Source: Holosporales bacterium
Lineage (GTDB): Bacteria; Pseudomonadota; Alphaproteobacteria; Paracaedibacterales; CANFPP01
Length of the DNA stretch: 41,557 nt
Reading direction: 5' to 3'
Assembly: GCA_947449005.1 (NCBI GenBank)
Contig: CANFPP010000001.1
Location: 72,442-113,998 of the forward strand
The notes beneath the pieces are model-generated. The model was not told the DNA's origin. It saw nothing but the letters and a program-made list of their open reading frames with translations, and ran no database searches. Of the stretch, positions 16,553 to 23,737 are shown piece after piece (positions within the stretch are counted from its first letter, which is position 1; the number at the start of each line of letters is the position of its first letter). Both the position numbers and the translations under genes were made by a program.

Positions 16553-17032
16553 ATGACAAATCAAATAATCACAATTCTTCCACAAGAAATCGATCATCAA
16601 TTAGCATCTCTCGTAACGGAGCTTCAAAATTTAGGTATTAGCCATGTTGGGCATGGTTTAATTTATCAAGGTCAATCTCCAACCGCCTATTTTTCCTCTA
16701 AAGAATGGTCAATGCTTTATAGCGACAAAGAACTTGTCAGCCATGACCCTATTCGTGAATGCGCATTAAAAACAGATTATCGTCTAATTTCATGGGATTC
16801 AATTCTCTCGACAAAGGCGCAAAGAATGGTTCTAGAGGAAAGGAAGCGAACCTTTCAAGCAAAAACAGGGCTTTTAATTTCCATCAAAACGCCCACATTC
16901 CACGAAACTTTTGCTCTAGGGTGCGATTCAAGTCTTTATAACGTTTTTCATTTAGTTCGTACTGAAAAAATATCGATATTTGATTATCTTTTAAAGTTCA
17001 GAAAAATTCATTGCGCTTATTATTCTGAATAA
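16553..17032 (+). CDS. LuxR-type autoinducer-binding domain protein without DNA-binding domain
   Basis: 159 residues, equivalent only to the N-terminal acyl-homoserine-lactone-binding half of LuxR/TraR proteins. All six residues conserved in that domain can be placed: Trp52 and Tyr56 (EWSMLY), Asp65-Pro66 (HDPI), Trp81 (LISWDS) and Gly106 (KTGLL). The C-terminal HTH of about 65 residues is missing. The frame ends at 17032, where the convergent repressor gene begins to overlap (13 bp), so no HTH can follow. The protein could bind a ligand or dimerise with a full LuxR protein and inhibit it. It is divergent from the MFS gene. Confidence 0.75.
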   Translation: MTNQIITILPQEIDHQLASLVTELQNLGISHVGHGLIYQGQSPTAYFSSKEWSMLYSDKELVSHDPIRECALKTDYRLISWDSILSTKAQRMVLEERKRTFQAKTGLLISIKTPTFHETFALGCDSSLYNVFHLVRTEKISIFDYLLKFRKIHCAYYSE

Positions 17033-17715
17033 TCTTTCCTGCGATGCCAGATAATTGGTGCAGCGTTTTCAACCTGTTGATCAAAAATTACGGGATTGCT
17101 AATTTTTGTAAATGGATTAGTTGCACTAAGGTTATAGCAACCTGAGATACTACCGTTTGTCAGTCGTCTAATTAATTGATCTCCATTCACAAGCTGGATT
17201 ATGCAATCCTTATTGAGTGCGAGAGATAATTCTTCTCGCATAATTCCACCAACATAGTCACCAGAACAATAAAAAGGTTCCATTGCATCATCGAAGATGC
17301 CGACAACTACACTATTTGTATGCAGTTCATGGAAAAGAGCTTGCTCCTGTAAAATTTTAAGCTCCGGCGAAATAAAAGATTCAAGCTCTGAGGGAAGCAA
17401 CGAAGTCACATAAGTCAAATCCTTGATAGAGCCTAAAATCGTCTTTTTTAATTCGCTTTCTTTGCAGGGAGCAAGCCCTTCGCCAGTTATTATCCACTCT
17501 GCTGTACAGAAATAACCTTCTTGCCGCACGCCTGAGGCGATGCGTTCAACTATGCTTTGGCTTAAGGGACGTTCTTCTTTTTCTAAGGCATAAAGGTGGG
17601 AAAGAGCAATTTTATATTTTCTACCAAACAGCGGCAATTTCAGCCCACACTGGGTAATAGCGATACGAATCCTTCTCCCGTAGCCTGTCTCAGTGCTGTT
17701 TAAAAACTTTTTCAT
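17020..17715 (-). CDS. S24/LexA-like repressor with HTH, catalytic residues lost
   Basis: 231 residues: an N-terminal XRE-type HTH (about 10-65, with the phage-repressor-like WIITGEG segment at 74-80) and a C-terminal S24 fold (about 135-225, VGIFDDAMEPFYCSGDYVGG). In cleavable repressors the motif is DSMEP with Ser as nucleophile; here it is DAMEP (Ala144). The Lys that normally activates it (in LLVKRL) is Arg183 in QLIRRL. Self-cleavage is therefore not expected. The fold may serve dimerisation or ligand sensing. It is divergent from the second higBA (161 bp to the toxin ATG) and converges on the LuxR-like gene. Confidence 0.78.
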   Translation of the reverse strand: MKKFLNSTETGYGRRIRIAITQCGLKLPLFGRKYKIALSHLYALEKEERPLSQSIVERIASGVRQEGYFCTAEWIITGEGLAPCKESELKKTILGSIKDLTYVTSLLPSELESFISPELKILQEQALFHELHTNSVVVGIFDDAMEPFYCSGDYVGGIMREELSLALNKDCIIQLVNGDQLIRRLTNGSISGCYNLSATNPFTKISNPVIFDQQVENAAPIIWHRRKDYSE

Positions 17716-17805
17716 ACATTTTTTATAATTAAATCTGGAAATTTTGTCTGCTAAATTCTATACATATTTAAGGATACTGTATAATTATATAGGTATACAA
17801 CTCTC

Positions 17806-17825
17806 ATAAACATATATAAACATAC
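17806..17825. promoter_or_regulatory. Tandem 10-mer in the divergent repressor/higBA promoter region
   Basis: ATAAACATAT and ATAAACATAC lie head to tail (17806-17825), about 50 bp before the toxin ATG and 90 bp from the repressor start. A GTATAC palindrome (17794-17799) is nearby. It is a candidate binding site for the S24-like repressor or HigA. Confidence 0.35.
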
Positions 17826-17876
17826 CAATCATATAGAAATATATTACTGTTTATGAAAAATAAGTGAGTGCCTTTT

Positions 17877-18134
17877 ATGAAAGTGTTAAAAAAACCGATT
17901 ATCTTTGAATTTGTTCAAGACAACCCAGATGTTGAACAACCTCTAATTGCGTGGATTAGCGCTGTTAAAGCAGGAATGTACACAGCTGATGTTCTTAAAC
18001 TTTTTCCAAAAGCTCAGATATCAGGACAAACTATTACATTTGAGATCGTTCCACAGAAATGTCATGTAACAGTTGCGGTAAAACATCCTGTTTTTTTAGT
18101 TAAATCCATTACAAAAACCCCCAAATCTATGTAG
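17877..18134 (+). CDS. higB: HigB-type mRNA interferase toxin (second locus)
   Basis: 85 residues from the ATG at 17877 (a GTG three codons upstream is possible). It follows the same pattern as the 7826 toxin: MKVLKKPIIFEFVQDNPDVEQPLIAWISAV in two parts, LKLFPKAQISGQTITFEIV, then VTVAVKHPVFLVKSI. Family members are ribosome-dependent RNases. It is followed after six bases by its antitoxin, as in higBA operons. Divergence from the first locus suggests separate acquisition or an old duplication rather than a recent copy. Confidence 0.78.
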   Translation: MKVLKKPIIFEFVQDNPDVEQPLIAWISAVKAGMYTADVLKLFPKAQISGQTITFEIVPQKCHVTVAVKHPVFLVKSITKTPKSM

Positions 18135-18140
18135 GTAATC

Positions 18141-18530
18141 GTGCAGTTAAAATATATTCATTCAAAAAAAGACTATACTCAAGCCATTGAAGACATTGAT
18201 AAATTATGGTACGCAGAGGCTGGAACCCCAGAGTACAACCATTTTGAAATACTGGTTGAACTTCTTGATGCTTACGAAAGACTCCGCTGGCCTCAAGACA
18301 CTTCAGACCCTATTGCTGCGCTTAAATTTCACATGTTACAACGTGATTATACTGAGAAAGATCTTGGAGATCTTATAGGCTCCCTTGAGAGAGCTGAGAA
18401 AATTTTAGACAGACAAATCAAACTCAGCCTATCAGTCATCTGGAAGCTTCATAAAACCTGGAATATTCCTGCTGAATCATTGATTAAGCCATACCTTCTC
18501 GATCCGAATAGGAATAAAGCTAAAAAATAA
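18141..18530 (+). CDS. higA: HigA-type antitoxin (second locus)
   Basis: 129 residues, GTG start at 18141 with TAGG six bases upstream. The N-terminal segment HSKKDYTQAIEDIDKLW matches the HigA pattern (EEQYTQALELVDHL in E. coli). The C-terminal HTH ends WNIPAESLIKPYLL, nearly the same as in the first locus. It should neutralise the adjacent HigB and repress the operon. A palindromic repeat (18568-18587) lies 37 bp after the stop. Confidence 0.8.
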   Translation: MQLKYIHSKKDYTQAIEDIDKLWYAEAGTPEYNHFEILVELLDAYERLRWPQDTSDPIAALKFHMLQRDYTEKDLGDLIGSLERAEKILDRQIKLSLSVIWKLHKTWNIPAESLIKPYLLDPNRNKAKK

Positions 18531-18567
18531 AATAAAGCTAGGTCTGGCATTTTTCGCACTCTCTACA

Positions 18568-18587
18568 ATCCCCGCCTCCGCGGGGAT
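18568..18587. repeat. Dispersed palindromic repeat
   Basis: ATCCCCGC, a four-base loop and GCGGGGAT form a perfect 8-bp hairpin between higA and rocF. There is no T-run after it. Related cores are at 25981, 29715, 35376 and 37420. Confidence 0.7.
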
Positions 18588-18753
18588 GAAGATGAAGAAA
18601 AACATGGATCTCATAAAAACATATCTATGCTCTCTAGACCGCACTCCCAAAGAATTTTCTTTACACCCCCTTAAACCTTGTGAAATTTTATTAAAATCTT
18701 AATAAATTAAAGTTAGACTTTAAGAATAGTCTTTTCTAAGAATTAGAAGTGTT

Positions 18754-19641
18754 ATGAAAAAAATTTCTTGTATTGGCGTTGGAAGCGGGTGGGGTGCACC
18801 TGATCAGCGAACAGCGAACGGACCTGAAGTAGTATTAGCCAAAGTAAAAGCGCAATACCCAGAAGTTTTTCTCTCATACACGATGTATCATTCTACTGAG
18901 CCTCTACCAAGTACAGCCGTAAAACCACTTATCGACATAGATACGCGTCGCTATCACATTACGCGCGTTTTACGTGATCTCGCCTTTCAAGTTTATACTG
19001 TAAAAAGTGATAGGTATTTTCCAATTATCATTGGAGGTGACCACTCCCTTGCTATGGGAACTTGGGCTGGAATTAGCCAATGGCTGGACGATGATTTTTC
19101 TCTGTTATGGTTTGATGCCCATATGGATGCTCACACTTCAGAAACAAGTCTGAGTAAATCTCCCCACGGCATGCCAGTTGCATCGCTCATCGGCGAAGGG
19201 CACAGCGAATGGGTTAATCTCAATCAAAAAGATCACCCCTCTTTAAAGGCAGAAAACTTATATCAATTTGGCATTCGAAGTTTTGAAGGAGGCGAGAAAG
19301 ATCTTCTCACGTCTCGCAAAGCAAATATTTATTCAGCCTCTACCTGCAAAGAACGCAGCCTTGTTGCTTGCATTAATGAAGCCCTCCTAAATCGAAAAAC
19401 CACATATTATGGCATCAGCATTGATGTGGATGCTTTTGATCCCTCATTTGCTCCAGGGACAGGCACCACAGAACCAAATGGCTTGAACCCAAATGACATT
19501 ATCTCTTTCTTGCAATCCACCGCCAATGATCCGAATTGTTTAGCGCTTGAAATTATGGAATTTAACCCTGATAAAGATAAAGAAGGTCAAACATTACAAT
19601 GGATCTGCCGTTTTATCGAGGCAGCAATAGAGGGGAAATAA
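18754..19641 (+). CDS. rocF: Arginase
   Basis: Hydrolyses arginine to ornithine and urea with a two-manganese centre. The metal ligands are visible: His97 in GGDHS, Asp121, His123 and Asp125 in DAHMDAH, and Asp224 and Asp226 in DVDAFDP. At 295 residues it has the family's usual length. It is followed one base after its stop by ornithine aminotransferase, whose SD lies in the last codons of this gene, so the pair is an arginine-degradation operon. Agmatinase is an alternative within the superfamily, but the rocD neighbour favours arginase. No urease genes are in the window. Confidence 0.9.
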   Translation: MKKISCIGVGSGWGAPDQRTANGPEVVLAKVKAQYPEVFLSYTMYHSTEPLPSTAVKPLIDIDTRRYHITRVLRDLAFQVYTVKSDRYFPIIIGGDHSLAMGTWAGISQWLDDDFSLLWFDAHMDAHTSETSLSKSPHGMPVASLIGEGHSEWVNLNQKDHPSLKAENLYQFGIRSFEGGEKDLLTSRKANIYSASTCKERSLVACINEALLNRKTTYYGISIDVDAFDPSFAPGTGTTEPNGLNPNDIISFLQSTANDPNCLALEIMEFNPDKDKEGQTLQWICRFIEAAIEGK

Positions 19642-19642
19642 A

Positions 19643-20851
19643 TTGATCACAAATCAGTCTTTTATTGAACGTGAAGATCAGGTTAATGCGAAGAATTATG
19701 AACCTGTTCCCGCAGTCATCACACGCGGTGAAGGTGTTTGGCTATGGGATGTTGAAGGCAATCGCTATCTTGATATGCTATCAGCCTATTCAGCCATTAG
19801 CCATGGCTATGCGCACCCTCGCATTCTAAAAGCACTCGTGGATCAAGCTTCTCGTCTGGCAGTTTGCTCACGGGCGATGTATCATGATAAGATGGCTGAA
19901 TTCCTCGAGGCGCTTTGTTCTCTTGTCGGCCAAGATCAGGCACTTTTGATGAATTCCGGCGCAGAAGCTGTTGAGACAGCTATTAAAGCTGTGCGCCGAT
20001 TTGGCTATCAAGAAAAGGGAATCGCCCCGGATCAGGCAGAGATCATCGTCATGGAAGGTAACTTCCATGGCCGCACCCTCGGACTCATTAGCTTTTCAAC
20101 GGAAAGCGATTATAAAAAAGATTTCGGCCCATTCTTGCCGGGTTTCAAGGTCGTTCCGTTTGGCGATATTAACGCACTTAAAGAAGCAATAACTCCAAAC
20201 ACCTGCGCTATTTTAACTGAACCAATTCAAGGGGAAGCAGGCATTATCGTACCGCCATCCGGCTGGTTAAAAGCAGTTGAAACTTTGTGTCGTCAAAACA
20301 ATGTTCTCCTTGTCGTGGATGAAATCCAGTCAGGACTTGGCAGAACAGGGAAAATCCTAGCATGCGATCACGAGAACGTAAAACCAGATGTTTTGATTTT
20401 AGGAAAGGCACTTGGCGGCGGATTCCTACCTGTTTCCGCAATAGCTTGTAGCCGAGCCATAATGGATATGTTTACACCCGGGAGTCACGGCTCAACCTTT
20501 GGCGGAAACCCATTAGCTACTGCCGTTGGTAAAGCAGCTTTAGACGTTTTGGCGGATGAAAACCTTGCAGAACGAAGTGCAGAAATGGGCGCCTATCTTA
20601 TGTCCAAGTTGAAAAATCTCAACTCCCCTCTCATTACAGAAATCCGAGGGAAAGGTCTTTGGATCGGTATTGATATTGACCCATCAAAAGCTGTGGCCCA
20701 TGATCTTTGCCTACAACTTTTGCATGAAGGAATCATTGCCAAAGATACTCACGACATAACAATTCGCCTGGCTCCACCCCTCATCATTACAAAAGATGAG
20801 ATTGATTGGGCGATGGAGAGAATAGCGAAAGTATTTTTTAGGATAGATTGA
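19643..20851 (+). CDS. rocD: Ornithine aminotransferase
   Basis: 402-residue PLP enzyme that turns ornithine and 2-oxoglutarate into glutamate semialdehyde and glutamate. Fold-type I landmarks: NSGAEAVETAIK (104-115), FHGRTLG (141-147), DEIQSGLGRTG (226-236) and the PLP lysine Lys255 in ILGKALGGG. The early DMLSAYSA segment is typical of ornithine rather than acetylornithine aminotransferases. The start is TTG at 19643, supported by GAGGGG eight bases upstream. Together with arginase it yields glutamate from host arginine. The 3' end overlaps crcB by 14 bp (convergent). Confidence 0.93.
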   Translation: MITNQSFIEREDQVNAKNYEPVPAVITRGEGVWLWDVEGNRYLDMLSAYSAISHGYAHPRILKALVDQASRLAVCSRAMYHDKMAEFLEALCSLVGQDQALLMNSGAEAVETAIKAVRRFGYQEKGIAPDQAEIIVMEGNFHGRTLGLISFSTESDYKKDFGPFLPGFKVVPFGDINALKEAITPNTCAILTEPIQGEAGIIVPPSGWLKAVETLCRQNNVLLVVDEIQSGLGRTGKILACDHENVKPDVLILGKALGGGFLPVSAIACSRAIMDMFTPGSHGSTFGGNPLATAVGKAALDVLADENLAERSAEMGAYLMSKLKNLNSPLITEIRGKGLWIGIDIDPSKAVAHDLCLQLLHEGIIAKDTHDITIRLAPPLIITKDEIDWAMERIAKVFFRID

Positions 20852-21224
20852 TAAAAAGACGAGGAAGGTTCATCCCTATTACTATAAATGCTAGGGATAG
20901 AACAACTGATCCAACGAGATAACCAACGGCAAGCAACCAATCTCCTCGTTGATAAAGAACAACACAATCAATTGAAAAACTTGAGAAGGTCGTAAATCCA
21001 CCTAACAAACCTACAGTCAAGAAAGCTCTTACTTCTTGACTAGCAGACCAAAATAAACCAAAAAGGCTGACAAACAGCCCCATCAGGAAACATCCAAGAA
21101 TATTAATAATAAAAATCCCAAAAGGGAAATGGTGGCCAAGCGCCTTTGATAAAATGATTGTTATCAAATGACGAAGACTTGCTCCAACACCACCACCTAA
21201 AAAAATCGCAAGACTCAAAAGCAT
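20838..21224 (-). CDS. crcB: Fluoride ion channel CrcB/Fluc
   Basis: 128-residue four-helix membrane protein that exports fluoride as an antiparallel dimer. Family motifs: GGGVGASLRH (10-19), the conserved Asn41 in INILGCF, and GGFTTFSSF (75-83). AAGGA lies nine bases upstream of the ATG. No fluoride riboswitch is visible in the 29 bp between this gene and metQ. It is downstream of metQ on the same strand and may be co-transcribed with the met genes. Confidence 0.92.
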   Translation of the reverse strand: MLLSLAIFLGGGVGASLRHLITIILSKALGHHFPFGIFIINILGCFLMGLFVSLFGLFWSASQEVRAFLTVGLLGGFTTFSSFSIDCVVLYQRGDWLLAVGYLVGSVVLSLAFIVIGMNLPRLFINLS

Positions 21225-21253
21225 CTTACAAAATCCTTATTTTAAAATTAGTT

Positions 21254-22048
21254 CTACCAAAGAGGGATCATATAACCTTTAAATTGTGATTCAATATACT
21301 TTTTCACAGGCTCGCTATGATAAATCTCAATAAGCTTTTTGATTCTTGGGTCACTCTCATTGCCTTTTTTAACCGCAATCACATTTGCATAAGGTGACTC
21401 TTTGTCTTCGGTCATCAAAGCTGTTTTAGGATCCAGTCCTGCTAGCACGACCCAATCAGTATTAATAACTGCCAAGTCCAGATCTTCCATAGATCGAGGC
21501 AGCTGAGGTGCATCAATTTCAACAATCTTTATTTTTTTTGGGTTAATCAAAACATCAAGAACTGTTGGACTTAAAACTTCTTTTAACTCAATAAGCCCTG
21601 CCTTTTGTAAAAGCAGCAATGCTCGACTTCCATTTGTAGGATCGTTTGGAATACCAACTTTCGCACCTGTTTTAATGGCGTGAATATCTTTTATCTTTTT
21701 AGAATAAATTCCAATCGGCATCAGAACAGTCTTTACAACGGAAGCAATTTTATATCCGCGATCTTTAACATGGCTATCTAAAAATTGACCATGCTGAAAG
21801 GAGTTCACATCAATATCTCCTTGATGTAAGGCTTCATTCGGCTGTACAAAATCATTAAATTCAACGATATCAATTTTAAAGTTTGCCTTCGCAGCAACTT
21901 CTTTAATTTTTGCCATAATCATTGCGTGAGGACCAGCCGTCACACCAACTTTTAAAACATCATCTTTCGGCTTTGAAGCAGAAAAATAAAGGATTCCTGC
22001 TATTACAAGACACGAACCTAAGACAAAACCTAATAACTTCGAATTCAT
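21254..22048 (-). CDS. metQ: D-/L-methionine ABC transporter substrate-binding protein MetQ
   Basis: 264 residues of the NlpA/MetQ family: VGVTAGPHAMIM near residue 34, the EFNDFVQPNEAL segment, GIPNDPTNGSRAL, and IVEIDAPQLPRS. It binds methionine outside the inner membrane and delivers it to MetI/MetN. SD AAGGAG lies six bases before the ATG. The usual lipobox is not seen: the only N-terminal cysteine is Cys13, inside the hydrophobic segment and in a poor context. Anchoring may therefore be by an uncleaved helix. It is the last gene of metN-metI-metQ. Confidence 0.93.
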   Translation of the reverse strand: MNSKLLGFVLGSCLVIAGILYFSASKPKDDVLKVGVTAGPHAMIMAKIKEVAAKANFKIDIVEFNDFVQPNEALHQGDIDVNSFQHGQFLDSHVKDRGYKIASVVKTVLMPIGIYSKKIKDIHAIKTGAKVGIPNDPTNGSRALLLLQKAGLIELKEVLSPTVLDVLINPKKIKIVEIDAPQLPRSMEDLDLAVINTDWVVLAGLDPKTALMTEDKESPYANVIAVKKGNESDPRIKKLIEIYHSEPVKKYIESQFKGYMIPLW

Positions 22049-22058
22049 TGAACACTCC

Positions 22059-22697
22059 TTATTTCCGAGATTGTTTTACCCAATAGTCACCAATCATCTG
22101 CACCAAATAAACCAGTGCAACCAGAATCGCAACAACGACTAACATAAGCGTAACATTATATCTCTGGTAGCCAAAGCGAATTGCAAAGTCGCCAAGACCT
22201 CCCCCACCAACTGTGCCAGCCATCGCTGAAAATCCAACAATATTAATAATAACAGTTGTTAGCCCTGCAATAATTGAGGGAAGCGCTTCTGGGAGCAAAA
22301 TTTTGCGAATAATTTGCGTATGCGTTGCCCCCATAGAAATGCCCACTTCAATGAGCCCTTTCGGGATTCCTCGAAGCGAATCTTCAATCAATCGTGCAAT
22401 CAAGAGCGAACCTGCCAAACTCAAAGGAATAACAGCCGCCGCCGTGCCAATTGCGCTGCCTACAAGAATTCTTGTCAACGGAATCAAAAGCACCATCAAA
22501 ATGATATAAGGAATTGAGCGGAAAATATTTACAAAAGCCCCAATTAAACGATAAAGCCATGGCATAGGGCGAATCCCATCAGGGCTTGAAGTAAAGAGCA
22601 AAACTGCCAACGGCAATCCAATCAACAAGGAAAGCATAGTAGATATAGCGACCATTCCAATCGTTTCAGCAAGTGATTTTAAAAGAAGATCTATCAT
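22059..22697 (-). CDS. metI: Methionine ABC transporter permease MetI
   Basis: About 212 residues with five or six membrane helices. The cytoplasmic EAA loop is visible (LIEVGISMGATHTQIIRKILLPEALPSI, in pieces around residues 130-160). I place the start at the ATG at 22697, which overlaps the metN stop by four bases (ATGA); an in-frame ATG two codons earlier is possible. It forms the membrane pore of the MetNIQ importer. Confidence 0.94.
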   Translation of the reverse strand: MIDLLLKSLAETIGMVAISTMLSLLIGLPLAVLLFTSSPDGIRPMPWLYRLIGAFVNIFRSIPYIILMVLLIPLTRILVGSAIGTAAAVIPLSLAGSLLIARLIEDSLRGIPKGLIEVGISMGATHTQIIRKILLPEALPSIIAGLTTVIINIVGFSAMAGTVGGGGLGDFAIRFGYQRYNVTLMLVVVAILVALVYLVQMIGDYWVKQSRK

Positions 22698-23731
22698 GGC
22701 CAATTTATATACCCAAGACTTTCTACGTTAATTTTATACTCTGATAAAAATTTCAAAATCTCTTCTGTTTTCAACGCATCATGTTTAAAAGAAATGATTA
22801 AATTTCCAATTGCTATGATTCCAATATGATCAACACTTCCAGCAATAATGTTAACAGGGATTTCAAATTTATGAATCACTAAGGAAATAATTGGATGCAG
22901 AGCACTACCGCCAGAAAAAGATAATTTTAAAATCACATCACAATTTTCAGAAGGCACAGCGCGCAAATCGCTTTGAATAAAATCAGGAAGTGTCGTCACA
23001 AATAGACCGCTTAATAAGGATTGAGTCGCTGGATGCTGCGGATTTGAGAATACAACTGAAACAGCCCCCTCCTCTACAATTCTTCCTTTATCTAAAACAC
23101 AGACATCATCACAAATCTCTTTTATCACCGAGATATCATGCGTAACCAAAACAATGCTAATGTTAAGACTACGGTTAATTTCTTGTAAAAGTTTTAGAAT
23201 TTCAAGCGTTGTTTGAGGATCCAAGGCCGAGGTAAATTCATCACAAAGCAATAGATCAACATCCGCAACCAAAGCCCTTGCAATCGCAACTCTTTGCCGC
23301 TGACCACCACTCAACTGGCTTGGATAAGAATCTCTCTTATCTTTCAAACCCACTATCTCAATGATTTTAAGAACCTTTTTCTCGATCTCTGCTTCCGATA
23401 CATTCATAAACTCTAAAGGCAATGCAACGTTTTCATAAACCGTGCGACGACTCAGTAAATTAAAAGATTGAGAAACGACACCCATTTGCGATCGAATCGC
23501 TCGAAGCTTCGCGCTCTCCATTAAATTCAGATCATTCCCCTTAAAAAGGATGCGACCAGAATCTGGTTTTTCAAGACCATTAAGACAGCGAAGCAGCGTG
23601 CTTTTCCCAGCCCCACTTTTGCCAATAATTCCTAAAATCTTTCCCTGATCAACCTTCAGATTAATATCTTGAAGCGCTGCTTCATTCTGAGAAGCATAAG
23701 ATTTGCTTAAGTTTTCTAATAACAAAGTCAT
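22694..23731 (-). CDS. metN: Methionine ABC transporter ATP-binding protein MetN
   Basis: 345 residues. Walker A GKSGAGKS at 37-44, ABC signature LSGGQRQR, Walker B LLLCDEFTSALDP, and the switch His in LVTHD. The last 85 or so residues form a NIL domain, which in MetN binds methionine and inhibits transport when the cell is replete. It starts six bases after the parE stop and overlaps metI by four bases. The parE gene immediately upstream leaves no room for a SAM riboswitch, so control may be mainly through the NIL domain. Confidence 0.95.
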   Translation of the reverse strand: MTLLLENLSKSYASQNEAALQDINLKVDQGKILGIIGKSGAGKSTLLRCLNGLEKPDSGRILFKGNDLNLMESAKLRAIRSQMGVVSQSFNLLSRRTVYENVALPLEFMNVSEAEIEKKVLKIIEIVGLKDKRDSYPSQLSGGQRQRVAIARALVADVDLLLCDEFTSALDPQTTLEILKLLQEINRSLNISIVLVTHDISVIKEICDDVCVLDKGRIVEEGAVSVVFSNPQHPATQSLLSGLFVTTLPDFIQSDLRAVPSENCDVILKLSFSGGSALHPIISLVIHKFEIPVNIIAGSVDHIGIIAIGNLIISFKHDALKTEEILKFLSEYKINVESLGYINWP

Positions 23732-23737
23732 GAGGTA

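Noticed and set aside
23732..23737. SAM riboswitch controlling metNIQ
   Set aside because: parE ends six bases before metN, so there is no room for one.
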